Shown: positions 44,723-53,332 of the stretch, in pieces
Layout of the letters: each line of letters starts with the position of its first letter
Position numbering within the stretch: the first letter of the stretch is position 1
Assembly (NCBI RefSeq): GCF_014648175.1
Contig: NZ_BMQP01000001.1
Coordinates: 366,470-430,469 of the forward strand
Direction: 5' to 3'
DNA: 64,000 bases
Origin: Planobispora rosea
Lineage (GTDB): Bacteria > Actinomycetota > Actinomycetes > Streptosporangiales > Streptosporangiaceae
Translations under genes and position numbers: made by a program
Notes under the pieces: model-generated
The model's input: only the letters and a program-made list of their open reading frames with translations
Databases searched by the model: none
Told to the model about the DNA's origin: nothing

Positions 44723-45981
44723 CCAGCAAGAAGCAGCTCAAGTCCCGGATCCGGGAGCGCATGGCCAAGACCGGCGAGAGCTACACCGCCGCCCGCCGTC
44801 ACGTCGTCGAGCGGCCCGAGACGCCCGCCGACGGTTCCTGGACCTTCCACGGCGGGCGCCACCCGGGCAGCGCGGCCATCGCCAACGTCCTCGCCAACCG
44901 GGGCGCCGCGATCGGCGAGCCGCTCGTCTTCCTCGCCGGGGGCGGCCTCGGCGCCGGATACATCCTGTGGGAGTTCAAGCACGACGGCAGCCGCCACGTC
45001 GTGCTCGGCTTCAGCAACCAGTGGCAGTACCACGACCGCTGGACGGCCAAGGCCCTCGACCGGCTCGGCGTCGCCTTCACCGCGCACACCACCGCGGGGG
45101 CCAAGGGCGCGGCGAAGCTGCTGGCCGGGGAGCTGGACGCCGGGCGCCCGTGCATCGTGCTGCCCGACCGCTACCACGTCGGTTACTGGGGCTTCCCGGA
45201 GAGCATGGACGGCTACGGCGGGCACCCGGTGGTCGCCTACCGGCGCGACGAGACGGACGTGTTCGTCGACGACCGGGGGACGGTCCCGATCCGGGTCCCG
45301 CACGCGCGGATGGACGCCGCCAGGGCCCGCGTGTCGTCCTACAAGAACATCACGCACGTCCTGGAGCCCGCGGAGATCGGCCCCGAACGGCTGGCCGAGG
45401 CCGTACGGGAAGGCCTGCGCGACGCCGCCGCCCACCTGAGCGCGTCCTCCGACTCGTTCTCCCTGCCCGCCTGGCGCAAGTGGTCGCGGTTGCTCGTGGA
45501 CACCCGCAACGCCAAGGCGTGGCCGAAGGTGTTCGCCGACGGGCGGGGCCTGGCCGGGGCGCTGCTGTCGGTGTGGGAGGGCGCCGAGCCGGTCGGCACG
45601 GACGGCGGGAACCTCCGCGACCTGTTCGCCGACGGGCTGGACGAGGCGGCGGACCTGCTCGGCCTCCCCCTGGGGGAGCCGGCCCGGGAGTTCCGCCGGA
45701 TCCACGGCCTCTGGCACGCCCTGGCCGAGGCGGCCTTCCCGTACGACGTCCCGGAGTTCGCCCGGATGCGGGAGCTCACCGCCGCGATCCGCGAGTCCCT
45801 GCTCTCGGACGGCACGGCGGGCGACGAGGCCGCGGAGCTGTGGGAACTCCGGGCGGAGGTGGACCGGGTCCCGCCGATCAAGGACGTCGAGGACCTCTTC
45901 GCCGACCTGAGCGGTCGTCTCGCGGAGATCTACCGGGCCGAGACGGAGGCGGTCGCCGCCCTCCGGGAGATCGTCTCCTGA
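44719..45981 (+). CDS. BtrH N-terminal/DUF4872-type protein
   Basis: 420 residues. The first 35 residues (MTSKKQLKSRIRERMAKTGE) are basic and helical, a nucleic-acid-binding-like tail. Residues 45-210 match the BtrH N-terminal cysteine-peptidase-like fold (GGRHPGSAAIANVLANRG, PLVFLAGGGLGAGYILWEFK, LDAGRPCIVLPDRYHVGYWG, GGHPVVAYRRDETDVFVDDR). The rest is the DUF4872 region (SSYKNITHVLEPAEI and onward). BtrH transfers an acyl group from carrier protein in butirosin synthesis. The expected nucleophile Cys near the start of the first domain is not evident (SAAIANVL region), while Cys in GRPCIVL is. Role here unknown. Confidence 0.7.
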   Translation: MTSKKQLKSRIRERMAKTGESYTAARRHVVERPETPADGSWTFHGGRHPGSAAIANVLANRGAAIGEPLVFLAGGGLGAGYILWEFKHDGSRHVVLGFSNQWQYHDRWTAKALDRLGVAFTAHTTAGAKGAAKLLAGELDAGRPCIVLPDRYHVGYWGFPESMDGYGGHPVVAYRRDETDVFVDDRGTVPIRVPHARMDAARARVSSYKNITHVLEPAEIGPERLAEAVREGLRDAAAHLSASSDSFSLPAWRKWSRLLVDTRNAKAWPKVFADGRGLAGALLSVWEGAEPVGTDGGNLRDLFADGLDEAADLLGLPLGEPAREFRRIHGLWHALAEAAFPYDVPEFARMRELTAAIRESLLSDGTAGDEAAELWELRAEVDRVPPIKDVEDLFADLSGRLAEIYRAETEAVAALREIVS

Positions 45982-46030
45982 CGCGGGCGGCGCGGAGAGA
46001 CCCCGGGGGAGCGTCTGGCATGCTGGGCGG

Positions 46031-46309
46031 ATGCTCGCTCTCATCCGTTATTCGGTGCCGCCGGGACAGGCCGAGGAGTTCCTGACCCGGGCGCACGAGA
46101 TCGTCGACACCCTGGCCGCGCAGCCGGGCTACGTACGCGGCCGGGTGTCGAGGTCGGTGGACGAGCCGGAGCTGTGGGCGCTGGTCAGCGAGTGGCAGGG
46201 CGCCGGCTTCTACCGGCGGGCGCTCGGCGCGGCGCGGATGGCGATGTATCCGCTGATGACACTGATGATCAACGAGCCCAGCGCGTTCGAGGACGTCGAG
46301 CGTCCCTGA
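46031..46309 (+). CDS. Antibiotic-biosynthesis-monooxygenase-fold protein
   Basis: 92 residues, a dimeric alpha/beta barrel of the ABM/EthD-like kind: LALIRYSVPPGQAEEFLTRA, VDTLAAQPGYVRGRVSRSVD, WALVSEWQGAGFYRRALGAA. Such proteins act as small cofactor-free oxygenases or dimer modules. The gene lies in the 530-base interval between the BtrH-like and glyS genes on the same strand and starts 50 bases after the BtrH-like gene. ATG start; GGGCG preceding is weak. Confidence 0.75.
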   Translation: MLALIRYSVPPGQAEEFLTRAHEIVDTLAAQPGYVRGRVSRSVDEPELWALVSEWQGAGFYRRALGAARMAMYPLMTLMINEPSAFEDVERP

Positions 46310-46510
46310 CCCGCGCCGCGGCCGGCCGCGACCGGCGGTGGGGGCGGGACGGCGGGCGCCGGCGGGTGGAGCGGGGGAAGGCCGGCAAACCGGGCGCCGG
46401 CGGGTAAGGCGGGAGGGATGGCCAATGCGCGCGACCGCCCGTCCCGGCCTCCCCTAAGCTGGTCTCGACCAATTCCTCGCCGACCTCCAGCCGGATGGAG
46501 ATTTTCCCTT

Positions 46511-47896
46511 ATGGCACGCCGTACGGACATCATGGACACCATCGTCAGCCTCGCCAAGCGACGTGGGCTCGTCTATCCCTCCAGCGAGATCTACGGAGGC
46601 CTGCGCGCGTCGTGGGACTACGGTCCGCTGGGCGTCGAGCTGAAGAACAACGTCAAGCGCGAGTGGTGGAAGTCCATGGTCCAGGGCCGGGAGGACATCG
46701 TCGGCCTCGACTCGTGCGTCATCCTCGCCCGTGAGGTGTGGCAGGCCAGCGGCCACGTCGACACCTTCACCGACCCGCTCACCGAGTGCCAGTCGTGCCA
46801 CAAGCGCTACCGCGCCGACCACCTCGAAGAGGCCTACGAGGACAAGCACGGCAGGCAGCCGGCCGGCGGCCTGGCCGACATCACCTGCCCCAACTGCGGC
46901 ACCAAGGGCTCCTTCACCGCGCCCAAGCAGTTCAGCGGCCTGCTGAAGACCTACCTCGGCCCGGTCGAGGACGAGTCCGGTCTGGCCTACCTGCGGCCGG
47001 AGACCGCGCAGGGCATCTTCATCAACTACCTCAACGTGCAGCAGTCGGCGCGCAGGAAGATCCCGTTCGGCATCGGCCAGATCGGCAAGTCGTTCCGGAA
47101 CGAGATCACCCCGGGCAACTTCATCTTCCGCACCCGCGAGTTCGAGCAGATGGAGATGGAGTTCTTTGTCAAGCCCGGCACCGACGAGGAGTGGCACCAG
47201 TACTGGATCGACGAGCGCATGCGCTGGTACGTCGACCTGGGCGTCAACCCGGACAATCTCCGGCTCTACGAGCACCCGAAGGAGAAGCTGTCCCACTACT
47301 CCACGCGGACCGTCGACATCGAGTACCGCTTCAACTTCACCGGCAGCGAGTGGGGTGAGCTGGAGGGCATCGCCAACCGCACCGACTACGACCTGTCCAC
47401 GCACTCGAAGGTCTCCGGCACCGACCTGAGCTTCTTCGAGCAGGACACCGGCGAGCGGTACGTCCCCTACGTGATCGAGCCCGCGGCCGGTGTCGACCGC
47501 ACCGCGCTGATGTTCATGATCGACGCCTACAGCGAGGACGAGGCCCCCAACGCCAAGGGCGTCATGGAGAAGCGCACGGTCATGCGCCTCGACCACCGCC
47601 TCGCGCCGGTCAAGGTGGCGGTGCTGCCGCTGTCGCGCAACGCCGACCTGTCGCCCAAGGCCAAGGACCTGGCCGCGCAGCTGCGCCGGCGCTGGAACGT
47701 CGAGTTCGACGACGCGGGCGCGATCGGCCGCCGCTACCGCCGCCAGGACGAGATCGGCACGCCGTTCTGCGTCACGGTCGACTTCGACACCCTTGAGGAC
47801 CAGGCCGTGACCATCCGCGAGCGTGATTCGATGAGCCAGGAGCGGGTCGCCCTCGACCAGGTGGACTCCTACCTCCGTCAGCGCCTCAACGACTGA
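46511..47896 (+). CDS. glyS: Glycyl-tRNA synthetase (alpha2 type)
   Basis: 461 residues, class II synthetase of the dimeric eukaryote/archaea-like type. [37 protein letters not shown] (motif 1); [12 protein letters not shown] and [10 protein letters not shown] form a zinc site; [20 protein letters not shown] and [20 protein letters not shown] (motif 2 FRNE); [18 protein letters not shown] (motif 3). C-terminal anticodon-binding domain from about 350 ([12 protein letters not shown]). Start ATG 46511, GGAG 11 bases before. Charges tRNA-Gly; essential. Confidence 0.95.
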   Translation: MARRTDIMDTIVSLAKRRGLVYPSSEIYGGLRASWDYGPLGVELKNNVKREWWKSMVQGREDIVGLDSCVILAREVWQASGHVDTFTDPLTECQSCHKRYRADHLEEAYEDKHGRQPAGGLADITCPNCGTKGSFTAPKQFSGLLKTYLGPVEDESGLAYLRPETAQGIFINYLNVQQSARRKIPFGIGQIGKSFRNEITPGNFIFRTREFEQMEMEFFVKPGTDEEWHQYWIDERMRWYVDLGVNPDNLRLYEHPKEKLSHYSTRTVDIEYRFNFTGSEWGELEGIANRTDYDLSTHSKVSGTDLSFFEQDTGERYVPYVIEPAAGVDRTALMFMIDAYSEDEAPNAKGVMEKRTVMRLDHRLAPVKVAVLPLSRNADLSPKAKDLAAQLRRRWNVEFDDAGAIGRRYRRQDEIGTPFCVTVDFDTLEDQAVTIRERDSMSQERVALDQVDSYLRQRLND

Positions 47897-47912
47897 CGGT
47901 CCGCACGCCGTA

Positions 47913-47946
47913 CGGCCCGCGCCCCGATCCGGGACGCGGGCCGTTC
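47913..47946 (+). terminator. glyS terminator
   Basis: CGGCCCGCG (47913-47921) pairs with CGCGGGCCG (47935-47943), followed by TTCT, 16 bases after glyS. Confidence 0.75.
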
Positions 47947-48020
47947 TGCTGTGCCGGGTCGCGGTGCCGTACCGGGAGTGGGGCCCTGAACCGGCCGTGA
48001 ACACGCTTGAATGATGAGGA

Positions 48021-48052
48021 AATTGGTGTAAACCAATTGGTTTATACCAATT
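48021..48052. promoter_or_regulatory. Two overlapping palindromes upstream of ppdK
   Basis: AATTGGTGTAAACCAATT (48021-48038) and AATTGGTTTATACCAATT (48035-48052): each has perfect 7-bp arms AATTGGT/ACCAATT around a 4-base spacer, and they share four bases, so centres are 14 bp apart. TGGT-N4-ACCA is the pattern of GntR (HutC/DasR-like) sites. The pair lies 181-212 bases before ppdK. Confidence 0.75.
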
Positions 48053-48058
48053 CTTGGG

Positions 48059-48072
48059 GTGATCGATATCAC
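48059..48072. promoter_or_regulatory. CRP-like site upstream of ppdK
   Basis: GTGATCGATATCAC, the GTGA-N6-TCAC core of CRP-family sites, with 5-bp perfect arms. It lies just before the -35 candidate, the position of an activator. Confidence 0.65.
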
Positions 48073-48079
48073 TCTTACT

Positions 48080-48107
48080 TTGAACCGAGTTTCCAGTGGA
48101 TTAGACC
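48080..48107 (+). promoter_or_regulatory. Candidate ppdK promoter
   Basis: TTGAAC (48080-48085), 16-base spacer, TAGACC (48102-48107). Immediately downstream of the CRP-like site. The spacer is one short and the -10 imperfect, so activator help would be needed. Confidence 0.45.
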
Positions 48108-48232
48108 GCCGAGTAGGGCTTGACGTGCTCAAATGGTCACCTGCCTGGTAAGTGACGTTTCGGTTGGTTATTCATCGGTAGAGTCCGGGGGAGGCGGAAG
48201 CGCACGTCATTTGAAGTCGCAAAGGAGCAGCC

Positions 48233-50875
48233 GTGCCCAAGTATGTTTACGACTTCACCGAGGGCAACAAAGATCTCAAAGATCTGCTCGGCGGTAAGGG
48301 GGCCAACCTGGCCGAGATGACCAATCTCGGGCTGCCGGTCCCTCCCGGTTTCACCATCACCACCGAGGCCTGCCGCCGCTTCCTCGCCGACGGCGCGCTG
48401 CCGCCCGGTCTGCAGGAGGAGATCGACACGCACCTGGGCGCGCTGGAGGGCCGGATGGGCCGCCGGCTGGGCCAGGCCGACGACCCGCTGCTGGTGAGCG
48501 TGCGCTCCGGGGCGAAGTTCTCCATGCCGGGCATGATGGAGACCGTCCTGAACATCGGCCTCAACGACGAGTCGGTGCACGGCCTGGCCAAGCAGGCGGG
48601 CGGCAACGAGCGCTTCGCCTGGGACTCCTACCGCCGTCTCATCCAGATGTTCGGCAAGACCGTCCAGGGCATCGACGGCGAGCTGTTCGACGAGGCCTTC
48701 GAGGAGCTCAAGAACGGCCGTGGCGACCTCGACCTGGACGCCGCCGAACTGCGCGGCCTCGTCGAGACCTTCAAGGGCATCGTCCGCGCCGAGACCGGCC
48801 ACGACTTCCCCGCCGACCCGCGCGAGCAGCTGCGCATGGCCATCACGGCCGTCTTCGAGTCCTGGAACGCCCCGCGCGCCATCCTCTACCGCCGCCAGGA
48901 GCGCATCCCGGCCGACCTGGGCACCGCCGTCAACGTCTGCACGATGGTCTTCGGCAACTGCGGCATGGACTCCGGCACCGGAGTCGCCTTCACCCGCGAC
49001 CCCGGCACCGGCCACCAGGGCGTCTACGGCGACTACCTGCAGAACGCCCAGGGCGAGGACGTGGTCGCGGGCATCCGCAACACCATGTCGCTGCAGGACC
49101 TGGAGGGCATCGACAAGAACTCCTACGACGAGCTCATGCGGATCATGGAGAAGCTGGAGAACCACTACCGGGACCTGTGCGACATCGAGTTCACCATCGA
49201 GAACGGCAAGCTCTGGATGCTGCAGACCCGGGTGGGCAAGCGCACCGCGGGGGCCGCGTTCCGCATCGCCGTGCAGCTGGTGGACCAGGGCCTGATCGAC
49301 CTCGACGAGGCGGTCAACCGCGTCACCGGCGACCAGCTGGCCCAGCTCATGTTCCCCCGCTTCGCCAAGGACGAGACGCGCACGCGCATCACCAAGGGAA
49401 TGAACGCCTCCCCGGGCGCCGCCGTGGGCAAGGCCGTCTTCTCCTCCGAGCGGGCCGTGGAACTCGCCGCCAGGGGCGAGGACGTCATCCTGGTCCGCCG
49501 CGAGACCAACCCCGACGACCTCGCCGGAATGATCGCCGCCAGGGGCGTCCTCACCTCGCGCGGCGGCAAGACCTCCCACGCCGCCGTGGTCGCCCGCGGC
49601 ATGGGCAAGACCTGCGTCTGCGGCGCCGAGGAACTGGAGGTCTCCACCAAGGAGCGCCGGTTCACCGCCCCCGGCGGCGTCGAGGTCGCCGAGGGTGACG
49701 TCATCTCCATCGACGGCTCCACCGGCGAGGTCTTCCTGGGCGAGGTGCCCGTGGTCGCCTCCCCGGTCGTGGAGTACTTCGAGGGCTCCTGCGCCGAAGA
49801 GGACGAGCTCGTACGGGCCGTGCACCGCGTCATGACCCACGCGGACTCCCTGCGCCGCCTGGCGGTGCGGGCCAACGCCGACAACGCCGAGGACGCCGCC
49901 CGCGCCCGCCGGTTCGGAGCCCAGGGAATCGGCCTGTGCCGTACCGAGCACATGTTCCTCGGCGAGCGCCGCCGGCTGGTCGAGGACCTGGTCCTGGCCG
50001 ACGCGGACGACGAGCGCGAGCGGGCGCTGGCCGCGCTGGAGCCGCTGCAGAAGGCGGACTTCATCGAGATCTTCCAGGCGATGGACGGCCTGCCGGTGAC
50101 CATCCGGCTGATCGACCCGCCGCTCCACGAGTTCCTGCCGGACTACACCGAGCTGTCGGTGAAGGTCGCGCTCGCCGGCGACCGGGCGGAGGCGAAGGAC
50201 CGCAGGCTCCTGGCCGCGGTCAAGCGCCTGCACGAGCAGAATCCCATGCTGGGCCTGCGCGGCGTACGGCTCGGCCTGGTCATCCCCGGCCTGTTCGCCA
50301 TGCAGGTCCGGGCCATCGCCGAGGCGGCCAAGGAGGTCCCCGGGACCCGCGCCGAGATCATGATCCCGCTCGTCGGCGCCGTCCAGGAACTGGAGCATGT
50401 CAAGGACGAGGCGACGAAGATCCTGGCGGAGGCCGGGGTCGAGGCACTGGTCGGCACCATGATCGAGGTGCCGCGCGCCGCGCTGACCGCCGGTCAGATC
50501 GCCGAGGCCGCCGAGTTCTTCTCCTTCGGCACCAATGACCTCACCCAGATGACCTGGGGCTTCTCACGCGACGACGTCGAGGCGGCCTTCTTCTCGCGCT
50601 ACCTGGACCTGGGCGTCTTCGGCGTCTCCCCGTTCGAGACGCTGGACCGCGACGGCGTGGGCAGGCTGGTACGGCTCGCCGCCGAGGAGGGCCGCCGCAC
50701 CCGGCCCGACCTCAAGCTCGGCATCTGCGGCGAGCACGGCGGTGACCCGGAGTCGATCCACTTCTGCCACGAGGCCGGCCTGGACTACGTCTCCTGCTCG
50801 CCGTTCCGCATCCCGGTCGCCCGCCTGGAGGCCGGTCGCGCGGCCCTGGCGAGCGGGGGCTCCGACACGCGCTGA
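48233..50875 (+). CDS. ppdK: Pyruvate, phosphate dikinase
   Basis: 880 residues, normal size. N-terminal ATP-grasp (GKGANLAEMTNLGLPVPPGF, VRSGAKFSMPGMMETVLNIG), the phosphohistidine domain GGKTSHAAVVARGMGKTCVC (His449), and the TIM barrel with GICGEHGGDP near 830 and MIEVPRAALTAGQIA. It interconverts pyruvate, Pi and ATP with PEP, AMP and PPi. GTG with AAAGGAG at 48221-48227. Monocistronic, long leader of about 120-230 bases holding the palindromes; regulated by carbon status by inference. Confidence 0.95.
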   Translation: MPKYVYDFTEGNKDLKDLLGGKGANLAEMTNLGLPVPPGFTITTEACRRFLADGALPPGLQEEIDTHLGALEGRMGRRLGQADDPLLVSVRSGAKFSMPGMMETVLNIGLNDESVHGLAKQAGGNERFAWDSYRRLIQMFGKTVQGIDGELFDEAFEELKNGRGDLDLDAAELRGLVETFKGIVRAETGHDFPADPREQLRMAITAVFESWNAPRAILYRRQERIPADLGTAVNVCTMVFGNCGMDSGTGVAFTRDPGTGHQGVYGDYLQNAQGEDVVAGIRNTMSLQDLEGIDKNSYDELMRIMEKLENHYRDLCDIEFTIENGKLWMLQTRVGKRTAGAAFRIAVQLVDQGLIDLDEAVNRVTGDQLAQLMFPRFAKDETRTRITKGMNASPGAAVGKAVFSSERAVELAARGEDVILVRRETNPDDLAGMIAARGVLTSRGGKTSHAAVVARGMGKTCVCGAEELEVSTKERRFTAPGGVEVAEGDVISIDGSTGEVFLGEVPVVASPVVEYFEGSCAEEDELVRAVHRVMTHADSLRRLAVRANADNAEDAARARRFGAQGIGLCRTEHMFLGERRRLVEDLVLADADDERERALAALEPLQKADFIEIFQAMDGLPVTIRLIDPPLHEFLPDYTELSVKVALAGDRAEAKDRRLLAAVKRLHEQNPMLGLRGVRLGLVIPGLFAMQVRAIAEAAKEVPGTRAEIMIPLVGAVQELEHVKDEATKILAEAGVEALVGTMIEVPRAALTAGQIAEAAEFFSFGTNDLTQMTWGFSRDDVEAAFFSRYLDLGVFGVSPFETLDRDGVGRLVRLAAEEGRRTRPDLKLGICGEHGGDPESIHFCHEAGLDYVSCSPFRIPVARLEAGRAALASGGSDTR

Positions 50876-50941
50876 CCCGTGACGCGCGACCGTGCTGACC
50901 CGTGACGCGCGGCCCGCACCCCCTTCCCCGGGCGCGGGCCG
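50871..50941 (+). terminator. Repeat and hairpin after ppdK
   Basis: GCTGACCCGTGACGCGCG occurs at 50871-50888 (covering the ppdK stop) and again at 50894-50911. CGGCCCGC (50910-50917) then pairs with GCGGGCCG (50934-50941), the likely terminator. Confidence 0.55.
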
Positions 50942-51020
50942 TGTGCTTCCCGGTCCCGTGGGTACTCGCGGCTCTCCAAGTGTTTGCCGACCGTTCGGCA
51001 TGGACTGTCCTTATCGGGGA

Positions 51021-51026
51021 TAAACT
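51021..51026 (+). promoter_or_regulatory. -10 element for a leaderless dgt transcript
   Basis: TAAACT lies ten bases before the dgt ATG with no SD nearby, so transcription would start at or next to the start codon. The -35 is unclear. Confidence 0.45.
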
Positions 51027-51036
51027 CACTGCACTT

Positions 51037-52269
51037 ATGCATCGCTACGATGAACGCGACCAGGCCAGATGGGCGCCGGAACCGCCCGGCAACCCGGAGC
51101 GGGGCCCGTTCGAGCGCGATCGGGCGCGCGTGCTGCACAGCGCCGGGCTGCGGCGGCTGGCGGCCAAGACACAGGTGGTCGGGCCGGGGGAGACGTTCGG
51201 CAGCGGGCAGCACGTCCCGCGCACCCGGCTGACCCACTCCCTGGAGTGCGCGCAGATCGGCCGGGAGATGGGCGAGGTCCTGGGCCGCGACCCCGACCTG
51301 GTGGAGACCGCCTGCCTGGCCCACGACCTCGGGCACCCGCCGTTCGGGCACAACGGCGAGGCCGCGCTGAACGAACTGGCCGCCGGATGCGGCGGGTTCG
51401 AGGGCAACGCGCAGAGCCTGCGCCTGCTGACCCGGCTGGAGGCCAAGGTCCTCACCGAGGACGGCCGCAGTGCCGGGCTGAACCTGACCCGGGCCTCCCT
51501 GGACGCCGCGATCAAATATCCCTGGACCGCCGAGGCCGGCCCGAAATACTGCGCGTACCCTGACGATCTGCCGGTCTTCACCTGGATCAGGGAGGGCGCC
51601 CCCGCGGGGCGCGTCAGCTTCGAGGCGCAGATCATGGACTGGGCCGACGACGTCGCCTACTCCGTGCACGACCTGGAGGACGCCCTGCACTCCGGGGCCG
51701 TCGGGCTGAAGACGCTGCGCGACTCCGCCGAGCGCCGCGACGTGTGCGCGACCACCCGCGTGTGGTACGCCCAGGACGCCGGGCCGGGCGAACTGGAGGA
51801 GATCTTCACCCGTCTGGTCGCCGAGCCGTTCTGGCCCCGCCACTTCGACGGCTCCCACACCGATCTCGCCGCGCTCAAGCACCTGACCAGCGTCCTCATC
51901 GGCCGCCTCTGCCGGGCCGCCGAGACCGCCACCCGGGAGGCGTACGGCACCCGGGCCGGACGCTACGACGCCGAGCTGGTCGTGCCCCGGACCGTCCGGC
52001 TGGAGTGCGCGGTTCTCAAGGGGGTCACCGCGCACTACGTGATGACCCGGGAGGAGCACAACGCCAACCAGGCCAGGCAGCGGGAGCTCATCCGCGACCT
52101 GGCGGACCTGATCATGCGGGGCGCCCCCGGCACGCTGGAGCCCGTGCTCCGGCCCGCCTTCACCCGGGCGGACGACGACGCCGGGCGGCTCCGGGTGGTG
52201 ATCGACCAGATCGCCTCGCTCACCGACACCTCGGCGGAGGCCTGGCACGAGCGGCTCACCGGCCGCTGA
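51037..52269 (+). CDS. dgt: Deoxyguanosinetriphosphate triphosphohydrolase-like protein
   Basis: 410 residues, HD superfamily dNTPase. RDRARVLHSAGLRRLAAKTQ, HVPRTRLTHSLECAQIGREM, CLAHDLGHPPFGHNGEAALN (HD motif), and IMDWADDVAYSVHDLEDALH supply the metal His/Asp residues. Catalyses dNTP to nucleoside plus triphosphate. The start at ATG 51037 seems leaderless (TAAACT at 51021). It precedes dnaG by a lipoprotein gene; the dgt-dnaG link is common in actinobacteria. Its 3' end overlaps the convergent lipoprotein gene by 14 bases. Confidence 0.92.
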   Translation: MHRYDERDQARWAPEPPGNPERGPFERDRARVLHSAGLRRLAAKTQVVGPGETFGSGQHVPRTRLTHSLECAQIGREMGEVLGRDPDLVETACLAHDLGHPPFGHNGEAALNELAAGCGGFEGNAQSLRLLTRLEAKVLTEDGRSAGLNLTRASLDAAIKYPWTAEAGPKYCAYPDDLPVFTWIREGAPAGRVSFEAQIMDWADDVAYSVHDLEDALHSGAVGLKTLRDSAERRDVCATTRVWYAQDAGPGELEEIFTRLVAEPFWPRHFDGSHTDLAALKHLTSVLIGRLCRAAETATREAYGTRAGRYDAELVVPRTVRLECAVLKGVTAHYVMTREEHNANQARQRELIRDLADLIMRGAPGTLEPVLRPAFTRADDDAGRLRVVIDQIASLTDTSAEAWHERLTGR

Positions 52270-53140
52270 GAGGGCTCGTCTCCCCGCCGGTCACCACGTC
52301 GGGGGCGTCCGGGGCGTCCTCCGGCTCCGTCGGCCGCTCGGTGGGCTTGGGCATGGACTTGGGCTTGCACAGGGTCGAGCACCGCGGCGTCGCCCCGGTC
52401 CGCGCCATGACGGCCCGCACCTCCGCCGCGGGGGACAGGGTGGGGTTGCCGTGCAGCCAGGCGCTCAGATAGTCCCACGGCTCGACCATGCCGCGCCGTA
52501 CCCACCACAGGGAGGGATCGGTCTTCCAGGAGATCGCGAAGTAGAGGTTGCTGGCGGTGTCGCGGGCGTTACCGGAGTTGCCGATCCGGCCGAGGGTCTG
52601 GCCGGCGCCGACCCGGGCGCCCGGTTCGATCCCCGGCTCGACCGCGTCGAGATGGCCGCCGAGGTAGAGCACGCCGTCGTCGCCGAGGACCGTGACGAAG
52701 CGGCCCTCGCGATCCTGGCCCCGGTCGGTGGACGGCGCCCACCGGTTCCTGGTGTTGACCTCGTGGACCACGCCGCTGACCGGAGAGACGAACGCGCACC
52801 CCTTGGCGGCCCAGATCGTGGTCTTGGGCAGCACCAGCAGCCTGCTCTGGTAGGAGACCCTGCAGCCCTTCACCGGGAAGGCGTAGGTGAACTTCGAGAC
52901 CTTCGGCGGCGGCATGAGGACCGGGCTGGGCCCCTTGGGGATCGTCACCGGGGCCCGGGCCGCGGGAGTCGGGGTCGCGGCCGGGAGCGTCGCGGTGACC
53001 GAGCTCTGGGCCGCGGCCGAGTCCGCGGGCGCCGGGGGCTGCGTGCTGATGCCGGCCACCCCGCCGGGCGACGCGCACGCCGCCGTGACCAGGATGGTCC
53101 CGGCCGCGGTGGCCAACCGTGTTGTATGCCCCGATCGCAT
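52256..53140 (-). CDS. LytM (M23) fold lipoprotein with lost metal ligands
   Basis: 294 residues from ATG 53140 (ATG 53155 is possible). Lipoprotein signal with Cys22 (ILVTAAC), a Pro/Thr/Ala linker to about 85, then the M23 fold: FPVKGCRVSYQSRLLVLPKT, KGCAFVSPVSGVVHEVNTRN, DGVLYLGGHLDAVEPGIEPG, GAGQTLGRIGNSGNARDTAS. The active enzymes of this branch have HHD... TDI and HLHF; here these read SRLL...TTI and NLYF, so the zinc site is gone. Best seen as a pseudoenzyme binding cell wall or an activator. The C-terminal 50 residues are Pro/Glu-rich. Confidence 0.8.
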   Translation of the reverse strand: MRSGHTTRLATAAGTILVTAACASPGGVAGISTQPPAPADSAAAQSSVTATLPAATPTPAARAPVTIPKGPSPVLMPPPKVSKFTYAFPVKGCRVSYQSRLLVLPKTTIWAAKGCAFVSPVSGVVHEVNTRNRWAPSTDRGQDREGRFVTVLGDDGVLYLGGHLDAVEPGIEPGARVGAGQTLGRIGNSGNARDTASNLYFAISWKTDPSLWWVRRGMVEPWDYLSAWLHGNPTLSPAAEVRAVMARTGATPRCSTLCKPKSMPKPTERPTEPEDAPDAPDVVTGGETSPLSGR

Positions 53141-53332
53141 GGTGTCCACCCGCATAAGGTATCGATAATCCGCCTTTACCTTTGTATCCGACCTCCTCAA
53201 CGGCCACGACCGGTTCGGCCAAGTCGTTCTGCGCGCACCGGGATCGGAACGGGAACAGGTGGGAGGCGGAGCGGGAACAGGCCGGGGCGGGGGACGGGCG
53301 GGTCTGTCAGGGGACGGGATTAGACTCACGGC

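Noticed and set aside
47897..48232. Riboswitch in the ppdK leader
   Set aside because: The conserved structure is DNA-type palindromes upstream of the promoter; no known riboswitch core was recognised.
48137..50398. Minus-strand 753-codon frame across ppdK
   Set aside because: Antisense shadow, low-complexity composition.
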